Positions 25,524 through 34,394 are shown, counted from the stretch's first letter. The stretch is DNA of 64,000 bases from Actinomadura citrea (GCF_013409045.1 NZ_JACCBT010000001.1:7046669-7110668), one strand, 5' to 3'. Notes: a model not told the origin generated them from the letters alone. Made by a program: numbers and translations.

Positions 25524-26516
25524 GTGGAGACGGCACGCGACGTTCTGACGGCACTGGCGCGGCGCCACGCCTTCGGCGACCTGGAGGCGCTGATCGGCCA
25601 GGGCGCCCTGGCCGCGGACGGCCGCTCCGCGGCGGTCGCGGCGCTGTGCGCGTTCGGGCAGCGCGTCCTGGACCTGGACGCCGAGGACTTCGGCATGCCG
25701 GAGGAGGCCGGCGAGGTCCCGCTCGACCTCCTCGACCGGGCCCGCGCCAGCCGCATGCCGCAGGCACCGCGCGAGCACCCCCGCGGGGCGCTCGCCAGCC
25801 TCCGCCCCGCCTACCGCCTCCTGCTGGAGGTCATCGCGATCCGCTGGCACCGCCGCGACATGGCCGCGCTCGTCGCCGCCGTCCACATCGCCGGCGAGTA
25901 CCTGCCGATGCTGGCCTGGGAGCCCGTCCTCGGCCACGCGGGCGACCCGGCCCTCATCGGGACCGCCGTGCGCGGCGAGGGCAGCCGGTTCGGCGTCCCC
26001 GTCGAGCCGGGGTCGGCCCGCATGTGCGACCACACCCGGCCGGAGCGCTCCGCCTGCGAGCGCACCCTGCGGGTCGCCAAGGAGCCGCCGTCCGGCTGGC
26101 GCGCCTACCTCGACCGCCAGCACAGCCAGGTCGCGGCCGCGCTCGGCGACTGCGCCGCCCGCTGCCGCACCCCCTGCACGGTCATGACCCGCCTGGACGA
26201 CCTCGTCCGCGCCGACCTCAGCGACCGCTGCCGGCTCGCCGCGGACTTCGCCGACGGCGCCCTGGTGAAGCTGCGGCACGCCGCGCCGGTCGGCCACGGG
26301 TTCGGCGTCCCCTCGCCCGAGGAGGTCCAGACGGCATGGACGCGCGCCCGCAGGTCCCTGTCCCGGCACCCGCTGGGCAAGTCCGCGCTGGCGGACGACG
26401 ACTCCTATCCCCTGCCGGGCCTGCCGGCCGTCTTCTCGGCGGTCGCCGCCACCGACCTGCGCCCCGACACGCTCCTCCACGACGTCACCGAGCGCATCAC
26501 CTCGACGCTCGCCTGA
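25524..26516 (+). CDS. Conserved-looking protein with a five-cysteine cluster, unknown function
   Basis: 330 residues, no membrane helix. The first 160 are helical (RYLLLEVIAIRWHRRD-like, IAGEYLPMLAWEPV). The middle has Cys168, Cys178, Cys210, Cys214 and Cys218, arranged Cys-x9-Cys, then DCAARCRTPC with Cys-x3-Cys-x3-Cys, plus His170. This spacing could hold an iron-sulfur cluster or zinc (inference); it is not the radical-SAM CxxxCxxC. GTG with GGGGGAGGGG upstream is chosen; an ATG 36 bases earlier falls inside a hairpin. It overlaps convergent malQ by 20 bp. I do not recognise a named family. Confidence 0.75.
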   Translation: METARDVLTALARRHAFGDLEALIGQGALAADGRSAAVAALCAFGQRVLDLDAEDFGMPEEAGEVPLDLLDRARASRMPQAPREHPRGALASLRPAYRLLLEVIAIRWHRRDMAALVAAVHIAGEYLPMLAWEPVLGHAGDPALIGTAVRGEGSRFGVPVEPGSARMCDHTRPERSACERTLRVAKEPPSGWRAYLDRQHSQVAAALGDCAARCRTPCTVMTRLDDLVRADLSDRCRLAADFADGALVKLRHAAPVGHGFGVPSPEEVQTAWTRARRSLSRHPLGKSALADDDSYPLPGLPAVFSAVAATDLRPDTLLHDVTERITSTLA

Positions 26517-28596
26517 AGAGCCTGAGCGCGCCGCGGGTCCTGAGGTCGTCCAGGAGAACCGGGCGGCCGTCCGCGTCGCCCAGCGGAACCCGCCAGTTCG
26601 GGTACTCGTCGACGGTGCCCGGCTGGTTCTGGGTGCGGCGCTCACCCACGGCGTCGGCCAGGGAGATGCCGATAAGGCGGGCCGGGGTGCGGGTCAGGAA
26701 CTCCTGCAGCGCGGTGACGATCTCCTCGTCGTAGGCGGTGGAGCCGTCCGCCAGAGCCCGCACGACCTCTGCCGGCTCTGCCGGGAGCAGGCCCTCGGCG
26801 TGCAGCACGGCGAGCCAGTCGGCCAGTTGGCGGCGGTGGTCGTCCTCCTCCTCGGCGCGGGAGCGGGTAAGCAGCCCGAGGCGGTCGCGCAGGTCGATGT
26901 GGTCGCCGTGCACGAACCCGGTGATCGGCGGCATGTCGTGGGTGCCGACGGTCGCCAGGGACAGCTCCCGCCACCGGCCCGGCGGCTTGGGGCGGCCGTG
27001 CTCGTCCCGTTCGAACCAGAGCAGGGACGTGCCGAGGACTCCGCTGTCGGCCAGCGCCTCCCGCACCTCCGGCTCGACGGTGCCGAGATCCTCCCCGACG
27101 ACCACGGCGCCGAAGCGCTCGGCCTCCCAGGACAGCGAGCCGAGCAGGGCGTCGCGGTCGTAGCGGACGTAGGTGCCGTCGGCGGGGGACGCCCCCTCGG
27201 GCACCCACCACAGGCGCGACACCTGCATCGCGTGGTCCAGGCGGATGCCGCCGGCGTGCCGCAGCGCCGCGGCTGCCATCTCGCGGAACGGCCGGTAGCC
27301 GGCGAGGGCGAGCGCGCCCGGCCGCCACGGCTGCTGCCCCCAGTCCTGGCCGCGCTGGTTGAACTCGTCCGGGGGCGCCCCGACGCTCATCCCGGGCGCG
27401 CAGGAGTCGCGGTAGATCCAGGCGTCGGCACTGCCGTGCGGCACCCCGACCGCCAGGTCGTGGACGATCCCGAGGGGCATCCCCGCGTCCCGGGCCGCGC
27501 GCTGAGCGGCCGCGAGCTGCCCGTCCAGCCGCCACTGAAGCCACGCGTGGAAGCCGGCGCGGGCCTGGTGCCCGGGAGCGTCCACCACGCCGTGGTCACG
27601 GGCTCCCTGCAGCCGGGACGGCCAGCGCCGCCAGTCCGTGGCCTCCTGCTCCTCGCTGATCGCGCACCACGTCGAGAAGCTCGCGAGCGCGGCGCCCTCC
27701 CGCCGCCGGAACTCCTCGAAGCGCGGGTCGCGGTCCCGGCGGCGGTACATCGTCTCCAGGGCCTCCAGCTTCGCGGCCCACACCGCGTCCCTGTCCAGCA
27801 GGCCCTCCTGGGCCCGCAGCTTGGCGGCGAGGGTTCCGAACCGCTCCCGGTCCGCGGCGGGCAGGTCCGCGTACTCGGGCATGTCCTCGATCCGCAGATA
27901 CAGCGGCGAGGGGAAGCGGCGGCTCATCGGCGAGTACGGGGACGCTCCGACCGGCGGGACCGGTTCGGTCGCGTGCAGCGGATTGACCAGGACGAACCCC
28001 GCGCCGAGCTCCCGCCCGCTCCAGTCCGCGAGGTCCGCCAGGTCGCGCAGGTCGCCGAGACCCCACGACGCGGCGGACCGCACCGAGTACAGCTGCGCCG
28101 TGAACCCCCACATCCTGGGCGGCGGCCGCAGCGCGTCGGGGGCCACCAGCAGCTGCGCGTACTGCGTCCGCGCCCCGTTCCGGACGCGCAGGCCGCGCCA
28201 CCCGGGCGGGACGTCCGCGAGCCCGTCGAGGGGCTCGAAGGAGCGCTCGGCGGTCGGCACGCGGGCGCGCGGCGGCGCCAGGACCTCGTCCGTGCCGGTC
28301 TCGATCTCCACCTCGGCGCCGCCGTCCAGGTGCCCGCCGAGCGCCGCGCGGATCCGGCCGGCCGTCCCACCGCCGGCCCGGCGGACGACGACGGTCGGCG
28401 GCAGCTCGCGCGCCCGCTCCCGCCGGCGCGCGAGCTCCGCCCGGACGGAGGAGGGGGTGGAGGCGTCCACCCCGAGCGCCCCGAGGACGGCGACGAGCGT
28501 GTCGCGCGAGACGGCCGCCTCCCGCCCCCGCCAGTCCTCGTAGCGCGTCGCGACGCCGTGGTGCCCGGCCAGTCTGATCAGTTCGTCGTCACCCAC
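26497..28596 (-). CDS. malQ: 4-alpha-glucanotransferase (amylomaltase)
   Basis: 699-residue GH77 disproportionating enzyme that transfers maltosyl and longer units between alpha-1,4-glucans. The N-terminal actinobacterial extension (about 1-150) precedes the GH77 barrel. Catalytic segments include GGIRLDHAMQVSRLWWVPEG with the nucleophile Asp, VVGEDLGTVEPEVR with the acid/base Glu, and TVGTHDMPPITGF with the transition-state Asp. Acts in maltodextrin/glycogen metabolism. The length is normal for the actinobacterial subgroup. Its 3' end overlaps the convergent cysteine-cluster gene by 20 bp. Confidence 0.94.
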   Translation of the reverse strand: MGDDELIRLAGHHGVATRYEDWRGREAAVSRDTLVAVLGALGVDASTPSSVRAELARRRERARELPPTVVVRRAGGGTAGRIRAALGGHLDGGAEVEIETGTDEVLAPPRARVPTAERSFEPLDGLADVPPGWRGLRVRNGARTQYAQLLVAPDALRPPPRMWGFTAQLYSVRSAASWGLGDLRDLADLADWSGRELGAGFVLVNPLHATEPVPPVGASPYSPMSRRFPSPLYLRIEDMPEYADLPAADRERFGTLAAKLRAQEGLLDRDAVWAAKLEALETMYRRRDRDPRFEEFRRREGAALASFSTWCAISEEQEATDWRRWPSRLQGARDHGVVDAPGHQARAGFHAWLQWRLDGQLAAAQRAARDAGMPLGIVHDLAVGVPHGSADAWIYRDSCAPGMSVGAPPDEFNQRGQDWGQQPWRPGALALAGYRPFREMAAAALRHAGGIRLDHAMQVSRLWWVPEGASPADGTYVRYDRDALLGSLSWEAERFGAVVVGEDLGTVEPEVREALADSGVLGTSLLWFERDEHGRPKPPGRWRELSLATVGTHDMPPITGFVHGDHIDLRDRLGLLTRSRAEEEDDHRRQLADWLAVLHAEGLLPAEPAEVVRALADGSTAYDEEIVTALQEFLTRTPARLIGISLADAVGERRTQNQPGTVDEYPNWRVPLGDADGRPVLLDDLRTRGALRLFRRASR

Positions 28597-28624
28597 GCCT
28601 GCACCATGCCCGGTGCGGCCCGCG

Positions 28625-30049
28625 TCACGCCGTCCACACCGGGGGCTTGCGGCCGATCCAGGGGCGGGCCTCCTCCAGCTGCGCGGACAGCGAGATCAGG
28701 GTGCCCTCCCCGCCGAGCCGTCCGGCGAGCATGACGCCGATGGGCAGGCCCTCGCCGTTCCAGTGCAGCGGGACGTTCACCGCGGGCTGCCCCGAGATGT
28801 TGTACATGGCGCAGAACGGGGTGAACTGCGTCTGCCGCCGGAAGTTCTCCTCCGGGTCCTGGTCGTGGAAGTACCCGACCGGCACGGGCGGCATGGCGAG
28901 CGTGGGGTGCAGGATCGCGTCGAACCCGTCCATCACCGGGAACGCCGCGCGCAGCGCCCCCTGCAGCGCCGCGTGGGCCTGGAACAGCTGCGGCGCCGTC
29001 GTCTTCTCGCCGTACCCGCGCAGCCAGCGGGTCAGCGGCTGGAGCAGGTCCTCACTCCCCTCGGGGACGGGCGTCATCGTCGCCATCACGCCCCACAGCG
29101 TCGCGAAGTGCGGGACGAGGTCGGAGCCGAGCACCTGCGGCAGTTCCACGACCTCGTGGCCCAGCTCCTCAAGGAGCGCCGAGGCGTCCTCGTAGGCGGC
29201 GACGCAGTCGGGGTGGACCTCGACGTCCGGCACCGGCGGCTGGAGGCTCCGCGCGATCCGCAGCCGGCCCGGCGCGCGGTCGGCGCCGGCGAGGAAGGGC
29301 CCGTCCGCCTGCGGCGCCCGGTACAGGTCGCCCGGCATGTGGCCCGACATGACGTCCAGCATGAGGGCGGCGTCGCGGACGGTCCGCGCGATCGGCCCGT
29401 TGGTGGAGAGCCCGAACAGGTCGGGGATGACCGGCCCCTGGGAGATCCGGCCGCGGGTCGGCTTGATCCCGAACAGCCCGCACACGCTGCTCGGGATCCG
29501 GATCGAGCCGCCGCCGTCGCTGCCCTGCGCGATCGGCGCCAGCCCGGACGCGACCGCCGCCGCGGCGCCGCCGCTCGAACCGCCGGCCGACCGGGTCGGG
29601 TCCCACGGCGTGCGGGCCGGGGGCGACACGGCTCCCTCGGTGTAGCAGGGCAGGCCGAACTCGGGGGTCGCCGTCTTGCCGAGGAGCACCGTCCCGGCCG
29701 CCGCGAGCTTGGCCACCGCGTGGTCGTCGGCGAACCCGGTCAGCTCGGCGTAGACCGCCGAGCCGAACGTCATCCGGACGCCGTTCACCATGTTCAGGTC
29801 CTTGATCGGCACCGGGACGCCGTGCAGCGGCGGCAGCTCCGCCGGGTCCCCCGCCTCCAGCACCGCCTTCTCGGCGCCGCGCGCCTCCTCGCGGGCGCGC
29901 TCGGCGGTGACCGTCACGTAGGCGCCCACCTGCTCGTCCAACCGTTCGATGCGGGCCAGGTAATGGTCGGCGAGCTCGACCGGGGATACTTCCCGGGTGC
30001 GGACGGCGGCGGCCATGCGGGTGGCGCTGAGGTCATGAATCTGTGTCAC
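28625..30049 (-). CDS. Amidase (amidase signature family)
   Basis: 474-residue amidase. The catalytic lysine is in VPVPIKDLN near residue 80, the signature is SAGGSSGGAAAAVASG near 155-170 and the nucleophile is in GSDGGGSIRIPSSVCG. It is a canonical member, unlike the other amidase of this window at 10.7 kb. Family members include aryl-amidases, 6-aminohexanoate-cyclic-dimer hydrolases and GatA; no GatB/GatC is nearby, so it is not a tRNA amidotransferase subunit. The GTG start has only a weak ribosome site. It is divergent from the NERD gene. Confidence 0.88.
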   Translation of the reverse strand: MTQIHDLSATRMAAAVRTREVSPVELADHYLARIERLDEQVGAYVTVTAERAREEARGAEKAVLEAGDPAELPPLHGVPVPIKDLNMVNGVRMTFGSAVYAELTGFADDHAVAKLAAAGTVLLGKTATPEFGLPCYTEGAVSPPARTPWDPTRSAGGSSGGAAAAVASGLAPIAQGSDGGGSIRIPSSVCGLFGIKPTRGRISQGPVIPDLFGLSTNGPIARTVRDAALMLDVMSGHMPGDLYRAPQADGPFLAGADRAPGRLRIARSLQPPVPDVEVHPDCVAAYEDASALLEELGHEVVELPQVLGSDLVPHFATLWGVMATMTPVPEGSEDLLQPLTRWLRGYGEKTTAPQLFQAHAALQGALRAAFPVMDGFDAILHPTLAMPPVPVGYFHDQDPEENFRRQTQFTPFCAMYNISGQPAVNVPLHWNGEGLPIGVMLAGRLGGEGTLISLSAQLEEARPWIGRKPPVWTA

Positions 30050-30120
30050 GATCCGGAACGCTAGACGCCGTGTGCGCGGGCATCAAAGAGGGCACACACG
30101 ACAGCAGCGGCAGAAGGAGA

Positions 30121-30150
30121 TTAATACTGGCCTACCCGACCGCGCCGTAA
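30121..30150 (-). promoter_or_regulatory. Candidate promoter of the 28.6-30.0 kb amidase
   Basis: On the minus strand, TTACGG (30150-30145) and TATTAA (30126-30121) are 18 bp apart, giving a leader of about 60 bases. It is an AT-rich patch in otherwise GC-rich DNA. Confidence 0.35.
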
Positions 30151-30272
30151 GAGAATCACTGACGTTGGGCGACAAAACATTAACCCGGCATGGCTGGTCG
30201 CCCACCCTCCCGATGATTACTCTGCGCACGGAGGATCATGCCCCCGATGGGAAAGGAACACGGAGCGTCACC

Positions 30273-31085
30273 ATGGCGACCATGGAGCGGGGCAACACGC
30301 AGAATGCCAGGGCGCGACCCGAGTCAGAGGAGGCGCGTGAGAACGATGACCGGACACCGGTGAAGGAGCGGCTGGAGGGGAGCGCCGCCGCGGCGATGCT
30401 CGACGATCCCAAGATCCGCCGCTGGGCGTACCGGATCGGCGCGGCCGTCGTCGCCGGCGCCGCCGCGCTGTTGCTGACGAGTTGGCGGCTCGGCCTGACC
30501 GTCGCGGTGCTCGTCGTCATCGGCGACTACGTGCGGCAGTCCCGCAGGAGCTCCACCGTGACCGCCTGGCAGAAGTCCTCGGCCGCGGAACGGCGCACCG
30601 AGAAGCAGCTGAAGTCCCTGCGGCGCAACGGATACCTCGTGCTGCACGCGCGGGCCGTCCCCCGCGACGACGAGGGCGTCAGCGACGGGCGGATCGACCA
30701 CCTGGTCATCGGGCCGAGCGGCGTCTACGCCATCGACTCGGAGAAGTGGGACAAGCGCCTCCCCGTGCGCACCATGTCCCACCTCAAGCTCTTCCACGGC
30801 CCCTTCAACAAGAAGGACCGGCTGGACGAGGCGCGCTGGGAGGCCCAGATGGCGAGCATCATCCTCGCCGAGCGGGTCGGCTTCGACGTGCCGGTGCAGC
30901 CGTCCGTGGCGATCTACGGCCCGTCCATCCCGTGGAAGGTCATGCGGGTGCGGGACGTCGACGTCTACGCGGGCAACCGGGCTCGCTCGTACCTGCGCCG
31001 GCGCCCGAAGATCCTCACCGAGAGCGACGTCCAGCGCATCTTCCAGGCGGCCGAGGACGCCCTGCCGCCGAAGTACCCCGACTGA
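30273..31085 (+). CDS. Membrane-anchored NERD (nuclease-related) domain protein
   Basis: 270 residues. An acidic N-terminal tail is followed by a hydrophobic hairpin (about 51-88), then a NERD domain (about 105-265) with AERRTEKQLKSL, IDHLVIGPSGVYAIDSEKW and ILTESDVQRIFQAAED. NERD is a PD-(D/E)xK-like fold. Asp142 matches the metal-binding Asp, but the usual D-S-K-x-W becomes D-S-E-K-W: the lysine is shifted one residue and Glu takes its place. It may be inactive or use a varied site. The ATG follows GGAGCG. It is ended by an intrinsic terminator. Confidence 0.85.
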   Translation: MATMERGNTQNARARPESEEARENDDRTPVKERLEGSAAAAMLDDPKIRRWAYRIGAAVVAGAAALLLTSWRLGLTVAVLVVIGDYVRQSRRSSTVTAWQKSSAAERRTEKQLKSLRRNGYLVLHARAVPRDDEGVSDGRIDHLVIGPSGVYAIDSEKWDKRLPVRTMSHLKLFHGPFNKKDRLDEARWEAQMASIILAERVGFDVPVQPSVAIYGPSIPWKVMRVRDVDVYAGNRARSYLRRRPKILTESDVQRIFQAAEDALPPKYPD

Positions 31086-31125
31086 GGCCGAGGGCGGCCC
31101 CGCTTCCCCGGGGCGGCCCGCCGTA

Positions 31126-31155
31126 AAGCCGGGACACCGCGGTCCCGGCTTTTTT
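31126..31155 (+). terminator. Intrinsic terminator after the NERD gene
   Basis: AAGCCGGGA (31126-31134) pairs perfectly with TCCCGGCTT (31143-31151) over an 8-base loop and runs into six T (31150-31155). It is the only textbook Rho-independent terminator I see in the window; it separates the NERD gene from ilvD. Confidence 0.85.
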
Positions 31156-31336
31156 CCTGCCCTCCGGCGGTTGGTAGCATCGGAGACCACGGCCGGCCCG
31201 GGCGCGAACCTCCGCCGAGCCGGCGGCAGCGCCGCGACCCGCCGCTGCGCGTCACACCTTCCAGGCGACCCGCCCGCCCACGCCGAACCATGCGCGGCCC
31301 GTCGTCCCCGCACGCCACAGGTTTGGAGAGGTCGAA

Positions 31337-33199
31337 ATGCCACCGCTCAGGTCACGCACGGTCACCCATGGCAGGAACATGGCGGGCGCCCGCGCGCTCA
31401 TGCGGGCCAGCGGCGTCCAACGCGAGGACTTCGGCAAGCCGATCGTCGCGGTGGCCAACAGCTTCACCCAGTTCGTCCCCGGCCACGTCCACCTGGACGA
31501 GGTCGGCAAGGTCGTCGCCGGCGCCGTCCGGGAGGCCGGCGGCGTGCCCCGCGAGTTCAACACCATCGCCGTCGACGACGGCATCGCGATGGGCCACGAC
31601 GGCATGCTGTACTCGCTGCCGTCCCGCGAGGTGATCGCCGACGCGATCGAGTACATGGTCAACGCGCACTGCGCCGACGCCCTGGTCTGCGTCTCCAACT
31701 GCGACAAGATCACCCCGGGGATGCTGCTGGCCGCGCTGCGCCTGAACATCCCGACGGTGTTCGTCTCCGGCGGGCCGATGGAGGCCGGCAAGCCCGTCGA
31801 GGGCGTCATGGGCGGCAACAAGCTCGACCTGATCGACCCGATCATCGCCTCCGCCGACTCCTCCCTGTCGGAGGACAAGCTGCTGGAGATGGAGGAGAGC
31901 GCCTGCCCGACCTGCGGGTCGTGCTCGGGCATGTTCACCGCCAACTCGATGAACTGCCTCACCGAGGCGATCGGGCTGGCGCTGCCCGGCAACGGCACCG
32001 TCCTCGCCACCCACACCGCCCGCCGCCGCCTCTACGAGGACGCCGGCCGCACCGTGGTCGAGGTCGCCAAGCGGTACTACGAGGGCGACGACGCGTCCGT
32101 CCTGCCGCTGAGCATCGCCACCCGCGAGGCGTTCGAGAACGCCATGGTCCTCGACGTCGCGATGGGCGGGTCCACCAACACGATCCTGCACCTGCTCGCC
32201 GCCGCCACCGAGGGCGGCGTCGACTTCGGGCTCGCCGACATCGACGCGGTGTCCCGCCGCGTCCCGTGCATCTGCAAGCTGGCCCCCGCCACCGCCAAGT
32301 ACCACGTCGAGGACTGCCACCGCGCGGGCGGCGTCCCGGCCCTGCTGGGCGAACTGAACCGCGCCGGCCTGCTGAACGCGTCGGCGCACTCGGTCCACTC
32401 CGCCTCCCTCGACGAGTTCCTCGCCCGATGGGACGTCCGCTCCCCCGACGTCCTGCCCGAGGCCGTCGAGATGTTCCACGCGGCGCCCGGCGGCGTCCGC
32501 AGCACCTCGGCGTTCTCGCAGAGCGCCCGCTGGGAGTCGCTCGACCTCGACCGCGAGAACGGCTGCATCCGCTCCGCCGAGCACGCCTACACCGCCGACG
32601 GCGGCCTCGCCGTCCTGCGCGGCAACATCGCCCCCGACGGCGCGATCGTCAAGACCGCCGGGGTGGACGAGGAGCTGTGGACCTTCACCGGCCCCGCCGT
32701 CGTCTTCGAGTCGCAGGACCAGGCCGTCGAGGGCATCCTCGGCGGGAAGGTCAAGGCCGGCGACGTCGTCGTGATCCGCTACGAGGGCCCGAAGGGCGGG
32801 CCCGGCATGCAGGAGATGCTGTACCCGACGAGCTTCCTCAAGGGCCGCGGGCTCGGCAAGGCGTGCGCGCTGATCACCGACGGCCGGTTCTCCGGCGGCA
32901 CGTCCGGGCTGTCCATCGGGCACGCCTCCCCCGAGGCCGCGGGCGGCGGGATCATCGCCCTCGTCGAGGACGGCGACCGCGTCGTGATCGACATCCCCAA
33001 CCGCACGCTGGAGCTGGACGTCCCGGCCGACGAGCTGGAGATCCGACGCGAGAAGCTGCTCGCCGACCTCGGCGGCTACCGGCCCCGCGACCGCCACCGC
33101 CCGGTCAGCGCCGCCCTGCGCGCCTACGCCGCGATGGCCACGTCGGCCTCGACCGGTGCCGCGCGCGACGTCTCCCAGCTCGACCGTCTGAACGGCTGA
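31337..33199 (+). CDS. ilvD: Dihydroxy-acid dehydratase
   Basis: 620-residue iron-sulfur dehydratase of the valine/isoleucine pathway, converting 2,3-dihydroxy-isovalerate (or methylvalerate) to the 2-keto acid. Cluster cysteines are in SNCDKITPGM and CPTCGSCSGMFTANSMN; GPKGGPGMQEML and TDGRFSGGTSG are the C-terminal substrate motifs. At about 620 residues it belongs to the long, E. coli-like group. GGAGAGG lies before the ATG. No other ilv gene is adjacent; I see no leader peptide or attenuator in the 180 bp upstream. Confidence 0.96.
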   Translation: MPPLRSRTVTHGRNMAGARALMRASGVQREDFGKPIVAVANSFTQFVPGHVHLDEVGKVVAGAVREAGGVPREFNTIAVDDGIAMGHDGMLYSLPSREVIADAIEYMVNAHCADALVCVSNCDKITPGMLLAALRLNIPTVFVSGGPMEAGKPVEGVMGGNKLDLIDPIIASADSSLSEDKLLEMEESACPTCGSCSGMFTANSMNCLTEAIGLALPGNGTVLATHTARRRLYEDAGRTVVEVAKRYYEGDDASVLPLSIATREAFENAMVLDVAMGGSTNTILHLLAAATEGGVDFGLADIDAVSRRVPCICKLAPATAKYHVEDCHRAGGVPALLGELNRAGLLNASAHSVHSASLDEFLARWDVRSPDVLPEAVEMFHAAPGGVRSTSAFSQSARWESLDLDRENGCIRSAEHAYTADGGLAVLRGNIAPDGAIVKTAGVDEELWTFTGPAVVFESQDQAVEGILGGKVKAGDVVVIRYEGPKGGPGMQEMLYPTSFLKGRGLGKACALITDGRFSGGTSGLSIGHASPEAAGGGIIALVEDGDRVVIDIPNRTLELDVPADELEIRREKLLADLGGYRPRDRHRPVSAALRAYAAMATSASTGAARDVSQLDRLNG

Positions 33200-33201
33200 G
33201 C

Positions 33202-33218
33202 ATTACCCGGCGGGTAAT
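33202..33218. promoter_or_regulatory. Palindromic candidate TetR-type operator upstream of the DUF1330 gene
   Basis: ATTACCC-GGC-GGGTAAT, perfect 7-bp arms with a 3-base centre, begins 2 bases after the ilvD stop and about 80 bp before the next start. TTAC-rich ends with a short centre are typical of TetR-family operators. A weak ilvD terminator is the alternative; there is no T tract. Confidence 0.45.
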
Positions 33219-33295
33219 CGCCTCCATTCCCCGTCCGGGGCAGAGTGGTGGGTGCCGGGCCGACCAGCCCGGCCCCACCGCTGAAGGAGCTCTCG

Positions 33296-33643
33296 ATGAC
33301 CGCCTACGCCCTCGCCCACCTGTTCCCCGAGCCGCCGCTGCACGACGACGTCTTCGTCTACATGGAGCGCATCCAGGAGACCATGGACCCGTTCGGCGGC
33401 CGCTTCATCGTGCACGCCGCCCACACCGAGGTGATCGAAGGCCCGTTCGAGGGCGGCTACGTCATCATCGAGTTCCCCGACATGGACGAGGCACGCGCCT
33501 GGTACACCTCGGACGCCTATCAGGCGATCCTGGCGATGCGCACCGACAACATCCCCGGAACCACCGTGCTGCTCCAGGGCACCCCGCCGAACTACGACGC
33601 AGCCGCCACCGGCAGGGCGTTGCGTGCGGCCCAGGCCGGCTGA
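33296..33643 (+). CDS. DUF1330 family protein
   Basis: 115 residues with the ferredoxin-like dimeric alpha/beta-barrel pattern of DUF1330: YMERIQETMDPFGGRFIVH, EVIEGPFEGGYVIIEFPDMD and ARAWYTSDAYQAIL. The biochemical role of the family is not established. The ATG follows AAGGAG by 7 bases and gives the expected N-terminus. It is preceded by a palindromic operator-like site and is convergent with fmdB. Confidence 0.88.
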   Translation: MTAYALAHLFPEPPLHDDVFVYMERIQETMDPFGGRFIVHAAHTEVIEGPFEGGYVIIEFPDMDEARAWYTSDAYQAILAMRTDNIPGTTVLLQGTPPNYDAAATGRALRAAQAG

Positions 33644-33647
33644 CCGG

Positions 33648-33866
33648 TCAGGAGCAGCATCCTCCGCCGCAGCAGCCTCCGCCCGCGCTCGGCGGGGGCT
33701 GGGGCGCCCCGCCGCGGGACGTGCCGGTGACGGCGACGGTGGACAGGAGCTTGACGGTGTCGTCGTGGCCGTCCGGGCACGGGGCCGGGTCGGACGCATT
33801 GATCATCGGGCGGGAGACCTCGAAGGTCGACCCGCACGCGCGGCAGCGGTAGTCATAGCGAGGCAC
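33648..33866 (-). CDS. FmdB-family zinc-ribbon protein
   Basis: 72 residues. The N-terminal zinc ribbon reads MPRYDYRCRACGSTFEVSRPM, with a second pair partly degenerate (PCPDGHDD), then a Gly/Pro linker and a C-terminal GGGCCGGGCCS. FmdB-type proteins are putative regulators first found near formamidase/amide genes. The cysteine-rich tail, with four Cys in seven residues, could bind a second metal. It is 18 bp downstream of the HNH gene on the same strand, probably co-transcribed. Confidence 0.9.
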   Translation of the reverse strand: MPRYDYRCRACGSTFEVSRPMINASDPAPCPDGHDDTVKLLSTVAVTGTSRGGAPQPPPSAGGGCCGGGCCS

Positions 33867-33884
33867 GCCCCCAGGATACGCGCG

Positions 33885-34394
33885 TCAGGCGGCGGGCTCG
33901 GTGACATAGGGGGCCCACTGGGGATCGCCGTCGTGGACGAGGCCGATGAGCCGCCAGTGCGCGCCCCTCGGAACGGCCGGGGTGACGCTGAGCGTCCAGC
34001 CCAGCTCCGACAGCAGGCGGTCGGCCTTGCCGTGGTTGCACGCCATGCAGGAGGCCACGCAGTTCTCCCAGACGTGCTTGCCGCCGCGGCTGCGCGGATG
34101 GACGTGGTCGATCGTCTCGGCGCGGCGGCCGCAGTAGACGCAGCGGAAGTTGTCGCGGCGCATCAGTGCCGCGCGGGTCAGGGGCACGCGGGTGCGGAAC
34201 GGGATGCGGACGTAGCGGCGGAGCCGGATGACGGACGGCACCTCGACCGTCATCGTCGCCGCGTGGAGCACGGCACCCGAGGTGTCGTGATGGACGATCT
34301 CCGCCTTCTCGCGGAGCACGAGGCAGACCGCTCTTCGCAGAGGCAGCGTGGTGAGGGGTTCGTACGTCGCGTTCAGGAGGAGGACCTGTCGCAT
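33885..34394 (-). CDS. HNH endonuclease
   Basis: 169 residues with an N-terminal strand-rich part (MRQVLLLNATYEPLTTLPLR) and an HNH core near 85-130: FRCVYCGRRAETIDHVHPRSRGG, with the second zinc knuckle ENCVASCMACNHGKADR. This is the common actinobacterial lone HNH type, conserved in many genomes and often near fmdB; its physiological target is not known. The ATG follows GGAGGG by 7 bases. It lies between fmdB and the tnpB element, whose insertion is in its upstream region. Confidence 0.92.
   Translation of the reverse strand: MRQVLLLNATYEPLTTLPLRRAVCLVLREKAEIVHHDTSGAVLHAATMTVEVPSVIRLRRYVRIPFRTRVPLTRAALMRRDNFRCVYCGRRAETIDHVHPRSRGGKHVWENCVASCMACNHGKADRLLSELGWTLSVTPAVPRGAHWRLIGLVHDGDPQWAPYVTEPAA

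Noticed and set aside
22747..25767. A 1006-codon minus-strand frame opposite pepN
   Set aside because: It is a shadow of pepN, whose zinc site and family match are clear; the opposite frame shows no domain.
30050..30272. Small RNA in the divergent amidase/NERD interval
   Set aside because: There is a candidate promoter, but no stable hairpin with a T tract to end a transcript.
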